From: Comamonadaceae bacterium
GTDB taxonomy: Bacteria > Pseudomonadota > Gammaproteobacteria > Burkholderiales > Burkholderiaceae_C
DNA: 39,170 nucleotides
Direction of reading: 5' to 3'
Assembly: GCA_007279715.1 (NCBI GenBank)
Contig: QYPA01000147.1
Span: 1-39,170 of the forward strand
Both the position numbers and the translations under genes were made by a program. Shown piece after piece: positions 1-9,357 of the stretch (within the stretch, counting starts at the first letter, position 1; each line of letters opens with the position of its first letter). Under the pieces are notes generated by a model. The model was not told the DNA's origin, ran no database searches, and saw only the letters and a list, made by a program, of their open reading frames with translations.

Positions 1-771
1 GGACACATGGACACGGAGCTGCCAGGCTTGTGGTTTAACCAAGAAGAGCTTTTGTCCTTGGTCACAATCCAGCAGCTGCTAGAACAACTCGAACCCGGGC
101 TCTTAGGCGCCAAGCTCAAACCGCTGCATGACCGCCTTGTCGATCTATTGGAAAAACAAGGGCTTACCAGCCAAGACATCGCCCGTCGCATACGGATTGT
201 TCATGCTGGCAAGCGCAAGGTCACGATTAAGTCTTTTGAAGGAGTCGCCGCAGCGACCATGGCGAGGCAGAAAATCAAGATTTGGCACTTTAGCCGCCAG
301 ACAGGAACTACCACCGAGCGCACCGTTTCCCCCCAGCGCCTAGTTCATTACCGCGACAATTGGTACTTAGACGCGTGGTGCCATATGCGCGACGATGTTA
401 GAAGCTTCAGTATTGACGCCATCACCAAGCTCAGCATCTTGGATGAAAAGGCCAAAGAAGTCAGCGACAAATCGATAGATGAAACGGTGGGCGCAGGGTA
501 TGGAATTTTTGGGGGAGCGCCCAAGGCTTGGGCCAAGCTGAAATTTACGCCTGAGCGTTCACGATGGGTCTCAGGCGAGAGTTGGCACCCGAACCAGCGC
601 AGCAGCACTGAAAAGGATGGGAGTTACATTCTTGAAATACCGTATTCTGATGAACGTGAGCTCATGGGCGACTTGTTGCGCTATGGGGCGGATGTTGAAG
701 TGTTGGAGCCAGCAGACTTAAGGAAGCGGATCAAGCGGGCGCTTCATGATGCGGTAGGTAGGTATGTTTGA
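1..771 (+). CDS. WYL-domain transcriptional regulator, 5' end cut by window
   Basis: The frame is open from the first base, and the first ATG (position 7) falls inside a sequence typical of the middle of WYL regulators (ELPGLWFNQEELL). The N-terminal winged-helix DNA-binding domain therefore lies upstream of the window. The visible 254 residues contain a linker helix region, the WYL-type Sm-like fold (about residues 75-145, including RDNWYLDAWCH, the family's characteristic stretch) and a C-terminal WCX-like segment ending in RIKRALHDAVGRYV. WYL proteins bind nucleotides or nucleic acid and often control defence islands (the BrxR and CapW type). Its codon use is more GC-rich than that of the genes that follow, so it may belong to the island backbone rather than the AT-rich cargo. 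A role as repressor of the adjacent cluster is inference from position. Confidence 0.85.
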   Translation, partial: GHMDTELPGLWFNQEELLSLVTIQQLLEQLEPGLLGAKLKPLHDRLVDLLEKQGLTSQDIARRIRIVHAGKRKVTIKSFEGVAAATMARQKIKIWHFSRQTGTTTERTVSPQRLVHYRDNWYLDAWCHMRDDVRSFSIDAITKLSILDEKAKEVSDKSIDETVGAGYGIFGGAPKAWAKLKFTPERSRWVSGESWHPNQRSSTEKDGSYILEIPYSDERELMGDLLRYGADVEVLEPADLRKRIKRALHDAVGRYV

Positions 772-906
772 GATAAATTAACTGATATTCGACACTAAAA
801 ATGTGACTCAGAGTTGATAGAATCGCTTTTAATTTAAGAAGTTATCCTTATGTTTTATCTATAGAGATTTCTGAGTAGTAGATTTGCAGCTTTGAAACTA
901 AACAGA

Positions 907-935
907 TTGATTGTAGTGTTATGAATATTTATAGA
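907..935 (+). promoter_or_regulatory. Candidate sigma70 promoter for the forward defence unit
   Basis: TTGATT (907-912) and TATAGA (930-935) are separated by 17 bases, in the AT-rich 250-base gap between the WYL gene and the gene at 1023. It is the best-spaced pair I could find there, but each hexamer has two mismatches to consensus and AT-rich DNA yields such pairs by chance. The rest of 772-1022 shows no gene. Confidence 0.3.
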
Positions 936-1022
936 GTGAAAAGTTTTTTGCCAATTAAAGATATTTTTTTAATGAACTTTCCTTGATCACCAAATAACCA
1001 TAATAAATGAAATGAGGACCTA

Positions 1023-1799
1023 ATGGTTAATAAATTTCAAGGAGTAATTTCTAGAGCCCCTTTTTTTGGAAAAGCCGAAATTCTCCCTCGAATAGTGATA
1101 CCCGCTAAAGGCGATAAATTCTTTGCCACTTCAACAATATCTCCTTTAATAATTGCTGAAGTGCTTGTCGCCCCAGTAGCACATGTTAATAAAAAATCAA
1201 AAATAAAGCAAGAAATTAGGGAGGGTTGGAGTCGCGAAATTCGTCAAGGCGATTTTTCAAAAGTTGTTCCAGGTGCAAAATCGATAATAATTAGCGCAAG
1301 GAATTCATGGAATTTATATGATAACAATATAAATATTATTGAAACCGCCTATATTCTTGATGGTGCAAATTATTTGAACGAACTAGTTGCTGAAGCGAGT
1401 ACTATAGAAATACCAATTGTTATAATTTTCGATAAAAATGAAAATGAAGAACTGTCAATAAGAAGTCAAATTATAGAAAAAAATACATCTAGCGTAAACG
1501 ATGTAAGATTTAAAGTAGGTACTAATGCTCCGAGACTCCCAATTGATGAGAATTGGAAGGATGTGAAAATAAAAACTGATCCATTTGTAATAAAAACAGG
1601 AATGGGTTATACAGCGGCGATAAATGTAATTGAAAAAAAATCGAAAATCATTCATCACATATTAATTGGAGCTAAATCAATAGGTAATGAACTGGAATTT
1701 ATTCGACTTAAGCACGGCACGCTTGTAGATATTGAGCTGAAAATCAGAAAACAATCGGCAGATCAAAAGTCGCAGTACGAAGTAGAGGTTTTAAATTAA
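1023..1799 (+). CDS. Hypothetical protein, first gene of forward defence unit
   Basis: This 258-aa protein matches no family I recognise. ATG at 1023 is preceded by AGGA four bases upstream. It is rich in Ile, Lys and Asn, with alternating hydrophobic strands (PIVIIFDKNENEE, IIHHILIGAKS) suggesting a soluble alpha/beta protein without signal peptide or membrane segments. A stretch AYILDGANYLNELV near residue 108 faintly recalls the DG motif of DGQHR proteins but lacks the Gln-His-Arg part, so I do not assign it. Its stop lies one base before the start of the GIY-YIG gene, and the next genes follow within 12 bases, so it is very probably co-transcribed with the GIY-YIG, DGQHR and SNF2 genes. 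It could be a sensor, an immunity partner or a structural subunit; the sequence does not say which. Confidence 0.75.
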   Translation: MVNKFQGVISRAPFFGKAEILPRIVIPAKGDKFFATSTISPLIIAEVLVAPVAHVNKKSKIKQEIREGWSREIRQGDFSKVVPGAKSIIISARNSWNLYDNNINIIETAYILDGANYLNELVAEASTIEIPIVIIFDKNENEELSIRSQIIEKNTSSVNDVRFKVGTNAPRLPIDENWKDVKIKTDPFVIKTGMGYTAAINVIEKKSKIIHHILIGAKSIGNELEFIRLKHGTLVDIELKIRKQSADQKSQYEVEVLN

Positions 1800-1800
1800 T

Positions 1801-2229
1801 ATGAGATATGGATGGTCTTTAGAGAAAGAAGATTGGACTATTCTTCATCAATTATTAAGCGATACAAAGTGGACCAGGGTCTATCTTGAGCGTGAGTACA
1901 AAGATAGTATTCCGAACAAGCCTGGCGTTTACATTATATGTGGAAAGACCGAAGCGATTGGATTTATGGGGGAAGCTATAAGTAAGCTTAATAATGCTGT
2001 TTACGTCGGTCAATCAATTAATTTGAAGGGTCGATTTCAAGACCATGTGGCTGGATATGGAAAAGTTAAAAAGGCAAAACTAACATTTCGCAGACTTGAG
2101 TATTGGTGGACGGAACTTGAAAAAGGAGATTTAAGTAGGATCGAGCAAGCGCTTGTTAATGCGTTGGGTCCGAGCGCAAATGAGGTTAATGTGATCAAGG
2201 CAAAAGTTGGTGAACCTGTACGAATTTAA
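1801..2229 (+). CDS. GIY-YIG nuclease-domain protein
   Basis: This 142-aa protein is essentially one GIY-YIG domain. The first motif is PGVYIICG (about residues 41-48), the second AVYVGQS (about 67-73), followed by the catalytic arginine in LKGRFQDH and the metal-binding glutamate in RIEQALVNALGPSAN, in the order expected of the fold. These residues cleave DNA with one divalent metal in UvrC and homing nucleases. There is no added DNA-binding domain, so specificity would have to come from a partner; the adjacent DGQHR protein is the obvious candidate. It begins one base after the upstream stop and is followed by AAGGAG and the next start within 12 bases, so the four genes form one operon. Role as the cutting subunit of a modification-sensing system is inference. 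Confidence 0.8.
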   Translation: MRYGWSLEKEDWTILHQLLSDTKWTRVYLEREYKDSIPNKPGVYIICGKTEAIGFMGEAISKLNNAVYVGQSINLKGRFQDHVAGYGKVKKAKLTFRRLEYWWTELEKGDLSRIEQALVNALGPSANEVNVIKAKVGEPVRI

Positions 2230-2240
2230 GGAGATTATAA

Positions 2241-3629
2241 ATGATTGTTTTTCCTGCTATTAAAGCGAAAATGGGATCCTGGGATTATTTCATGGTCAAA
2301 ATGAATATGCGCGAACTTTCTGAAAATGTTAAGTTTGCAACCGACGTGTACGATGACCATACATTAAGCGAGGCAATCCAACGTGTTCTTAATGAGTCCC
2401 GAGCCAAGACTAGTATTGCAACATATTTGGTTAAACAAAGAGATCGTTTTTTCTCTTCTATTGTTGTAGCTGCACTCGATGGAAATCCTAATTGGTATCC
2501 GGTTACGATGGAAGAGGATCCACGATTCGACTTATTTAAAGGTGATAAGCGGCTGAGTGAGTCATTTGGAGTACTTTCCTTTGATGGGTCGCAAAATTAT
2601 TATGCTCTAGATGGGCAGCATCGCCTAAAAGCAATTAAATCATTGGTAGACCCGACTAGTGAAATGTCTTTACAGGCACCTCCGGATTTCAAAAATGAAG
2701 AGGTTAGTGTCATAGTTGTAGTACCAAGAGCAGCCGAAGATATGACAGAATTTATGAGGCGATATAGACGGTTATTTGGGAACTTAAATCGTTATGCAAA
2801 ACCAATGGATCCAGTAACTAATATAATTATGGATGAGGATGATTCATTTGCAATTGTTACACGAGAATTAATTAGTGAGTACGAGTTTTTTAAATGGACA
2901 GGTAGGCATCGCAGTTCTGCTCGCGTTAAGACTGAAGGTGGTAAAAATATTAAAAAAACGGATTCTTACTTCACGAGCCTTGAGACTTTATACAACATGA
3001 ATATCGAATTACTATCATCGATTAAAAGAAAAAGTGCTGGCTGGGATGCGGATGGTGTACAAAAAGATGATTTTCGCAGATTTAGGCCTTCAGAGGATGT
3101 TATTGAGAGTTTATATAAGGAATTACAGAGCTATTGGGATGGTCTTCTTAAAACTCTTCCTGTTCTGCGCAATAAACCAGTAGACATGAGAGACCATAAT
3201 GCAACTGCGGAATCTGGTACCGAAGATAGCATATTCTTTTGGCCGATAGGTCAGCAACTATTAGTTGAGGTAGCAAGAAAACTTTTAAATTATCAGCCCG
3301 ACCCGGATAATCCGACTGTCGAATCGATTGAAAAAGCATTAAAACCTTTAGCACACATTAAACACAACTTTAAAGATGTTCCATGGCGACACCTTCTTTT
3401 AATTCCAGACGATCAAGATTGGTCGAATTGGAAAATTAGAAATGAAGACCGTCCTAAAGCTGTGAATCTTGCAACTAGAATTGTAATGTGGCAAATAGGG
3501 TTAGATGAGCTTTCAGAGCAAGAGATTGAAGAGCTTAAGAATGAATGGACGTTAAAACTTTTACCAGCTTTAACTGATGATCAAATTCATTCTCTATGGG
3601 ATAGTATTGAGGACGGGGTGCATCGCTGA
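2241..3629 (+). CDS. DGQHR-domain (DndB-like) protein
   Basis: This 462-aa protein carries the signature YALDGQHRLKAIK at residues 121-133 (DGQHR at 124-128). DGQHR proteins include DndB, the regulator and DNA-binding partner of phosphorothioation (dnd) clusters, and related proteins of other DNA-modification clusters such as Dpd. The N-terminal part (FSSIVVAALDGNPNWYPV, then SFDGSQNYYALDGQHR) has the usual strand-rich layout around the motif. The C-terminal half is helical and has no motif I recognise. A good AAGGAG lies seven bases before the ATG. It lies 11 bases after the GIY-YIG gene and 3 bases before the SNF2 gene. In SspE, a similar DGQxR motif takes part in sensing phosphorothioate DNA, so a sensor role is attractive here; that is inference. 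Confidence 0.85.
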   Translation: MIVFPAIKAKMGSWDYFMVKMNMRELSENVKFATDVYDDHTLSEAIQRVLNESRAKTSIATYLVKQRDRFFSSIVVAALDGNPNWYPVTMEEDPRFDLFKGDKRLSESFGVLSFDGSQNYYALDGQHRLKAIKSLVDPTSEMSLQAPPDFKNEEVSVIVVVPRAAEDMTEFMRRYRRLFGNLNRYAKPMDPVTNIIMDEDDSFAIVTRELISEYEFFKWTGRHRSSARVKTEGGKNIKKTDSYFTSLETLYNMNIELLSSIKRKSAGWDADGVQKDDFRRFRPSEDVIESLYKELQSYWDGLLKTLPVLRNKPVDMRDHNATAESGTEDSIFFWPIGQQLLVEVARKLLNYQPDPDNPTVESIEKALKPLAHIKHNFKDVPWRHLLLIPDDQDWSNWKIRNEDRPKAVNLATRIVMWQIGLDELSEQEIEELKNEWTLKLLPALTDDQIHSLWDSIEDGVHR

Positions 3630-3632
3630 TTT

Positions 3633-5156
3633 ATGCTTTTGAACGAAAGCATAATTGCAACCGTAGAAAACTATAACGGAGTGTGTAAAGTAGAATTAAA
3701 ATCTACCTTACATCCCATGAAGCATAGTTTACGCAATAAACAGTTAATTCAAAATTATCTGCGCGGGGATGCGATACTGAGAAAGAAGTTAAGCAATGGA
3801 CAAATTCTAGAAAAGATATTTAATCCGAAAGAATCATCTGATGATAAAATCATTTCCCTCATCCGACCGTACATATTGCCGTTAAAGGTTATAGATTCAC
3901 TATATGATTATCAGCGGTTAGGTGTTGCTTGGTTACTTTGTCATCGAAGGGGTATTCTTGCGGATGACATGGGCCTTGGTAAAACTTATCAAGCGATTTC
4001 TGCTGCAAGAAGATTAATTCGTAGCGGACGCGTGGATTGGGGCTTGATAGTTGCACCTAAATCGTTATTAATTAATTGGTTAAATGAGTTTAAGAAGTGG
4101 GCTCCTGAAATAAAAGTTTCAGCTGTTAGCCGTTCTGATATAGATAAAAATGGAGGTTGGTTAAAATTAATTAATTCGAATCACCTTGTAATAACCACAT
4201 ATGAATCGCTACGTGGAGATATAAGTGAAATACTTTCTAATCCACCGGATTTAATTATCGCCGATGAAGCTCACCGTCTCCGTAAGCGAGATTCTTTAAC
4301 TTTTCAAAGTTTTAGAAATATTCATTCAAAATACTTATGGGCATTGACGGGGACTCCTCTTGAAAGATCATCAGAGGATTTAGTTGTATTGATGTCGTTG
4401 ATAGAGCCTCGACAGTTTTCAATGAATGATCTCTCAATACATCGTTCATCATTACAAGCTAGGGCTCGCCCTTACTTTTTAAGAAGAATGAAACTCGATG
4501 TTCTTTCAGAACTACCACCAGTCATTGAAAGAGTTGAGGCAATTGAGTTATCAGCAGGTCAGCGTAAAAATTATGATTTGACATTACGTAACAACACCTT
4601 TTTGAATCATCTCGCTCAATTTAGCAAATTACGCGAAATATGTGATTATGACGATATTAGTAAGGAAAGTTCAAAAATTGACAGGATAATTGATTTGGTT
4701 TTAAATATTTGCGTTTCGCGTGAAAAGGTTGTAATATTTTCTTACACGCTCAAACCATTGATGATTATTTCTGAAAGATTACAAAACCAGAATATAGAAT
4801 TTCAAATGTTAGTTGGAGCTCAAACCATTGATGAGCGTGTGAGAGTTATTGATGCATTCAAAAATAAATCTGAATGTTCTGTATTGCTTGCCTCCACTAA
4901 GGTTGCAGCAGAGGGATTCACTTTTACAGAGGCAAATAATGTTATTTTTGTGAACAAGTGGTGGAATCCATCTTCTAATTCACAAGCGAGGGATCGTTTA
5001 GTTAGGATAGGTCAAAAGAAAGTTGTTCAAGTAATTAGCTTTAAATCAACTCATACGCTAGAGGAATCGCTCGAAAAGATATTAAGCGATAAGCAGAAAA
5101 CCTTTGATCAAGTCATTTCGGCTTTATCAACTAAAGGATTAGATCAAGTTATTTAA
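3633..5156 (+). CDS. SNF2-family DEAH helicase/translocase
   Basis: This 507-aa SF2 ATPase has a complete SNF2 motif set. A Q-like motif DYQRLGVAW is followed by Walker A ADDMGLGKT (residues 110-118), DEAH (211-214), the motif III-like WALTGTPLER, and in the second RecA lobe VVIFSYTLKP, STKVAAEGFTFTEANNV and the arginine-finger motif SQARDRLVRIGQ. Enzymes of this kind translocate on double-stranded DNA rather than unwinding it. It is short for the family: an 85-residue N-terminal extension and no extra C-terminal domain. SNF2 proteins also occur in Dpd and DISARM clusters. It starts three bases after the DGQHR stop and ends two bases from the convergent PAPS-reductase-like gene, so the two units abut tail to tail. 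It probably supplies the motor for the forward module. Confidence 0.9.
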   Translation: MLLNESIIATVENYNGVCKVELKSTLHPMKHSLRNKQLIQNYLRGDAILRKKLSNGQILEKIFNPKESSDDKIISLIRPYILPLKVIDSLYDYQRLGVAWLLCHRRGILADDMGLGKTYQAISAARRLIRSGRVDWGLIVAPKSLLINWLNEFKKWAPEIKVSAVSRSDIDKNGGWLKLINSNHLVITTYESLRGDISEILSNPPDLIIADEAHRLRKRDSLTFQSFRNIHSKYLWALTGTPLERSSEDLVVLMSLIEPRQFSMNDLSIHRSSLQARARPYFLRRMKLDVLSELPPVIERVEAIELSAGQRKNYDLTLRNNTFLNHLAQFSKLREICDYDDISKESSKIDRIIDLVLNICVSREKVVIFSYTLKPLMIISERLQNQNIEFQMLVGAQTIDERVRVIDAFKNKSECSVLLASTKVAAEGFTFTEANNVIFVNKWWNPSSNSQARDRLVRIGQKKVVQVISFKSTHTLEESLEKILSDKQKTFDQVISALSTKGLDQVI

Positions 5157-5158
5157 AT

Positions 5159-6001
5159 CTATTTGTGGCAAACAAGACAGGCACCACCTCCTTCATCCTC
5201 AAGGTAAAGCTCATCTAGATCTAGATTTTCTGAATTGCAAACTCTAAGTGGGTTAATTTTTCGGTTTGCAAGTTCTCGCTTTTTTCTAACTTCGAAGTCG
5301 GATTTAATTTGTTGAACCCGCTCGGGCTTCTCCAAGTCAGTTAGTGGTTCATTTTGAGACCATGTAAAACGTGTGCCCGTTTCGATTGCTGTTTTCTCCA
5401 TGTTTTTGGCATTCTCGAAAGCTTCAGGATGTCGTTCTTTCAAACGTACCCATTCAATCTTTTGTTGAAAAAAGCAGAATGTGCATCCGCTACGGGAACG
5501 CCATTCATAGTACTTAGGCAATCCTAGCCCGGACGCTTCAAGAATATCTAAGACGCCTTCTTTATTGACGTTAGCATCACGAAAAGGTAATTTAACAGTT
5601 AAATTTTTATGGTTTGATTGCATCCCGTCGCGATGCTCTTCATCAGCCCGTATTGCTACATAAGATATAACTTGATCGCCCTTGTTCAGCCACTCGTTAA
5701 TCCATACCTTAAATGGTTGAAGCTTTAGTTTGATGGTGCACCACCTTGTTTGAGGTGAGGGGAGAAAGTTACCGTTATGCCTTAGCCAGAATTTAAAATC
5801 GCGGTCTGGGTTGAGGTAGTTAATTTTTTTACCAAGTAATCCTTCTAGCTTCCCCAGAAATTCATAGACTTCAGGAAGCTCCTCTCCTGTATCAGTGAAG
5901 AAGTATTGGATGTCAAGTTCAGGAAAATTTTCTCTCATGTAAACAGCAAGGGCTGCACTATCTTTGCCGCCTGAAATTCCAAGAACATGATGCGTAGTCA
6001 T
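5159..6001 (-). CDS. sspD: PAPS-reductase-family ATP pyrophosphatase, SspD-like
   Basis: This 280-aa protein has the PP-loop SGGKDS (residues 10-15) near its N-terminus, which binds ATP and releases pyrophosphate in PAPS reductases, DndC and SspD. Cysteines at RWC (88), CTFC (173-176), 255 and CLVC (275-278) could bind an iron-sulfur cluster or carry sulfur; DndC is a known [4Fe-4S] protein. The likely task is to activate DNA backbone phosphate by adenylation before sulfur insertion. It is much shorter than DndC and close to the SspD type. Its start overlaps the ATPase gene by four bases, so the two are translationally coupled. The symbol rests on family and neighbourhood (DUF4007 plus ATPase), not on a database match. 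A free-standing PAPS reductase for sulfate assimilation is unlikely in this operon. Confidence 0.8.
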   Translation of the reverse strand: MTTHHVLGISGGKDSAALAVYMRENFPELDIQYFFTDTGEELPEVYEFLGKLEGLLGKKINYLNPDRDFKFWLRHNGNFLPSPQTRWCTIKLKLQPFKVWINEWLNKGDQVISYVAIRADEEHRDGMQSNHKNLTVKLPFRDANVNKEGVLDILEASGLGLPKYYEWRSRSGCTFCFFQQKIEWVRLKERHPEAFENAKNMEKTAIETGTRFTWSQNEPLTDLEKPERVQQIKSDFEVRKKRELANRKINPLRVCNSENLDLDELYLEDEGGGACLVCHK

Positions 6002-9000
6002 AGGGATTCCTTGTTATCTTTTGAAACTTTGATGCCAATGTCAGCTAATGCGGCTAAGACAATTCTCGGGTCTATATCTTTAAGCATTGGCAAGATTCGG
6101 TTTGTAGTCTCATCAATCTTTATTTGATCTTTCGTTGAAACCTCGATGGTTTTAGTTAAATCATTTCCAAACCCAGATGAGAAGACGAGGCTAAACATTT
6201 TCCTCGAGGAGTCGCGACCGCGAAGATTCGTAATTGACTCCGCTTTACGAAAATCCATTGAGAGGCTACCGAGCTGAATAATTGCAGCGTCGAGATCTCG
6301 GTCGACCCAAACGTGACTCGGCTTACTTATCGCATTGCTAATAAGTGACTCAATGGATTCAACTGATCCATCGAACTCTTCTAGCCTCGTTACGAATGAC
6401 TCGAGGTGAAAATTACCGGTTATCCCTTTTAAGGACTTTGCTCTCATCCTCAGATCTTCATAGTTATCCGATTCATGTTGCAAAGATGTGAGTATGATTT
6501 TTTTTATTTCAACGAGCTTTTGCGCATACGCGCCTTTCAACTCATCAATGACCTTTACAAGACTTCTAACAAGATCTTGTTCGGACTTCGAGTTCAGGAT
6601 AGTTGGTAAGTCAGCGAACAAAACTTTATTTGGGTCGCTAGCTTTAAGTAGCATCGTGCGGACCTCTTGCGCTAGCTGCGAGACCGTATTTGTACGCTTT
6701 GTCCAATTCGGCAAGGCCATTGCAATTGAAACCAAGCCTCTAGCTGTGTCTAAAGGTGCAAACTTACTGAAGTCCGTTTGCCTGCCTGTTGCTGACAAAA
6801 TATTTTCAGCAATTGCTCTAGATAGACTGCTTTTGTTTTCACCTGCACTAACGTATTTGAACTGAATAAGCTTAGGGTCATTCAGTAGTTCGTCAATGAT
6901 GACTTCAGTGATGTTTGGAGTAAAAACACCATCGAAATAAACCGCTATATGTGATTTATTCGCTAAAAAGTAAGCTAGTGCGATAAGTGGCATCACTCCT
7001 TTCTTCATCCCGAAAGGGGGAGCTTGCCAAACTTCATAAATTTCAGCTAGGCTAACTTTATCTTGAGCTTCTTTAAAAATATTCTCAGTCTTTTCCCAGA
7101 TGCTTTTATACGAGGATCCATATTTAGCATCGTCTTTGGGCTTTCCAAATCCCCATCCCTTGGGTCCTCGGTTGCCGTGTAGTCCTGGAGTATGCAGAAC
7201 GGTGTAATACAGTCCCGCATCTGCTGGATACCCCACGTACCCTAATTTAGACAAACTACCATCTTGGAGCATCTTGTACATCAATTGCCGACGTGCTTTA
7301 ACTATATTGCTAGATAGTTCATCTTTATTGATAAGTTCGCTGTTAATCTCAGGTGTCTCACCGAACACATCTTCAGCGATTTCAGAAGCGATGCTTGAAA
7401 GCGTTGAATTTTTCTTGCGTTGAATTAATGAGCCATCGCGGTACCAGCTTGCACTTTGATAAGCGTCTACTAGTTCCTCTTGTAATGTGGCTTTTAAGCT
7501 GTTGATTCTCGAGTTAAGTTCACGCCTTGCAACTGAGTCACCCTCAAGTTCGGTGCTACTTGAAAAAACACGTTCTGCGGCAGTTAACTCTTGTGAAATT
7601 TCAGTGAGCTTCTGTGCATTTTTTGAAATGCCTATAAGAATAATTTTCTCAAGATGACCTTTTGAAAGCTCCAATATTGAATTTTGGAGCTGCTTTTCTG
7701 TCATTTGCGAGTCAGGTACGCAAAGCACAAAGGCACCTACACTTCCGAGGCTAGCCTTGTAGGTAGCGAGGTAGTTAGCAAGTTCACTCAAGGGGGTGAT
7801 GGTTTTAACGAACCAACGCATCGTTCCTTTCTCGTGATAAAGGCGCTTGGCAATGATTGGATTTAAATCACTTAATTCTGTAATTGCCTTAATATTAAAA
7901 GCGGTTATTTCGTTGCGAGATGACTTGATTGCATTTTCAATGTCAAAGTCACTACCAGCAAAAACACCATAAGCATCTAAGTGTTTTCTCTCAATTAGAA
8001 TTTTCCAATCTACAAGTTCAGCTAGAACACTCGCGGCTTGGGTCTTTTCTTTCGACGAAAGGCATGAAGTGATAGTTGAAAGATCAGCTGCTAGTGCTGC
8101 TCCAGTTCTGAACATTTCAATCAAGGCAACTGTTTTGGCTACCTGTACATGAAGCTGACTACCTTTTGCTTCAGCACGTTCCACTGAATCAACTGCTAAG
8201 GCCCACCGATGTCCGTCCGGAGATGCCAATATGGCTGGTTCCGAGTTCGACCGCAGGTAGTCCCAGTAATTTGATGGAAGATACATGGCATCCCATGCAA
8301 GCTTAGTTGACTGCAGATGTTCAATGAAGCCGAGGGGTTCTCTGGACGTTAAAAATCCAAAAATACTCCGCTCATTTTGACCAAACTTCCGCCGGGATAT
8401 CGGACCTAAAAGTGCAGTAACGGCAGGATGAAGTGGCCAACATGCGAGAAGCGCCTTTTCTAAGTTTTCCGGGGATGCAGGTCGCCGTTTCTTAATATTT
8501 TCAGCAATTATTTTGCTAATCTTTTGAACCGAACTTAAATCGATTTCAGTACTTTTTTTAATCGATCTTCCAATGAGTTCAATTACTTCGTCAGTCGCTG
8601 CCACCAACGGGATATCAATAAATCGGCCTTGAATTTTGGCCCAATCATCCCGAGTTTGCCTTCCAAGCGCAGTCGCGTATGCTTCAAAAGGTTGGTGAAG
8701 TATTCCGACAACAACGAAATTGCCTTTACTTCGGCTTGCAGCCTCCGCCAACTGCTGAAAGAAGTAGATATCCTCGCCGCCCTCAAGGGCCGAATTTTCT
8801 AAAAACTTACCCAACTCATCAATGATTAAAAGCAGACCTTGCTGATTTTTTTCAGAAAGCGCTACAAGTTCAGCTATCAGATCTGTGGATTTTTTCTTAG
8901 ATAGAACGAGGCCTGTCCGCTTTTCAATTGAAGCTATTAATTGCTCTCTGATGTTTGCCCTTTTCCCGACCACAGGCAGAACAGTCCACCCCTCTCCTGA

Positions 9001-9357
9001 GGATGCAAATGTTTTATGAACAGTAGAAGCGTTCGGAAGCGCAAGGATCTTCTTTGCTTTTTCTCTTAGAACAGCATTTGGCCCGACGAGTGAGCACAGC
9101 ATCAAAGCAAGTGAAGATTTACCTCCACCGTAGGGCCCAGTCCAAGTAAAAGCACGTTGCTTTGTTTTCAGAATTTGCTCTGACATGCTTTCGAGCAATG
9201 ACCTAGCGGTGCCTTGACATACGTAACCCGACATTGCATCTTCACGCCCAAAATCATCGTCGATTTGTATCGAACGAAGAAACTGCCGCGATATTTCTAC
9301 TGCTGATAGCAAAGTTTTTTCCTGACTCAAATCTATATTGGCGTTATTTTTAGTCAT
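5998..9357 (-). CDS. sspC: Large P-loop ATPase, SspC-like partner of the DUF4007 protein
   Basis: This 1119-aa protein has Walker A GPYGGGKSS (residues 74-82) and Walker B LLLIIDELGKF (175-185) in an N-terminal AAA/STAND-like ATPase domain. The rest is long and mostly helical, with a conserved-looking patch WQAPPFGMKKGVMPLIALAY in the second half that recalls the large ATPases of BREX and phosphorothioation clusters. It overlaps the DUF4007 gene by 8 bases upstream and the PAPS-reductase-like gene by 4 bases downstream, the tight order expected for sspB-sspC-sspD. In Ssp systems the ATPase supports the sulfur-modification complex. The assignment to SspC comes from order and ATPase motifs; BrxC-like is the alternative, but no PglZ or BrxL is present. 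I could not check whether its length agrees with described SspC proteins. Confidence 0.75.
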   Translation of the reverse strand: MTKNNANIDLSQEKTLLSAVEISRQFLRSIQIDDDFGREDAMSGYVCQGTARSLLESMSEQILKTKQRAFTWTGPYGGGKSSLALMLCSLVGPNAVLREKAKKILALPNASTVHKTFASSGEGWTVLPVVGKRANIREQLIASIEKRTGLVLSKKKSTDLIAELVALSEKNQQGLLLIIDELGKFLENSALEGGEDIYFFQQLAEAASRSKGNFVVVGILHQPFEAYATALGRQTRDDWAKIQGRFIDIPLVAATDEVIELIGRSIKKSTEIDLSSVQKISKIIAENIKKRRPASPENLEKALLACWPLHPAVTALLGPISRRKFGQNERSIFGFLTSREPLGFIEHLQSTKLAWDAMYLPSNYWDYLRSNSEPAILASPDGHRWALAVDSVERAEAKGSQLHVQVAKTVALIEMFRTGAALAADLSTITSCLSSKEKTQAASVLAELVDWKILIERKHLDAYGVFAGSDFDIENAIKSSRNEITAFNIKAITELSDLNPIIAKRLYHEKGTMRWFVKTITPLSELANYLATYKASLGSVGAFVLCVPDSQMTEKQLQNSILELSKGHLEKIILIGISKNAQKLTEISQELTAAERVFSSSTELEGDSVARRELNSRINSLKATLQEELVDAYQSASWYRDGSLIQRKKNSTLSSIASEIAEDVFGETPEINSELINKDELSSNIVKARRQLMYKMLQDGSLSKLGYVGYPADAGLYYTVLHTPGLHGNRGPKGWGFGKPKDDAKYGSSYKSIWEKTENIFKEAQDKVSLAEIYEVWQAPPFGMKKGVMPLIALAYFLANKSHIAVYFDGVFTPNITEVIIDELLNDPKLIQFKYVSAGENKSSLSRAIAENILSATGRQTDFSKFAPLDTARGLVSIAMALPNWTKRTNTVSQLAQEVRTMLLKASDPNKVLFADLPTILNSKSEQDLVRSLVKVIDELKGAYAQKLVEIKKIILTSLQHESDNYEDLRMRAKSLKGITGNFHLESFVTRLEEFDGSVESIESLISNAISKPSHVWVDRDLDAAIIQLGSLSMDFRKAESITNLRGRDSSRKMFSLVFSSGFGNDLTKTIEVSTKDQIKIDETTNRILPMLKDIDPRIVLAALADIGIKVSKDNKESL

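Noticed and set aside
2241-5156. Dpd (7-deazaguanine in DNA) cluster based on DGQHR plus SNF2
   Set aside because: No DpdA (tRNA-guanine-transglycosylase-like) or deazaguanine synthesis gene is seen; the neighbours point to phosphorothioation.
5998-9357. BREX-type BrxC
   Set aside because: No PglZ, BrxL or PglX is present; the order with DUF4007 and PAPS-reductase-like genes fits Ssp better.
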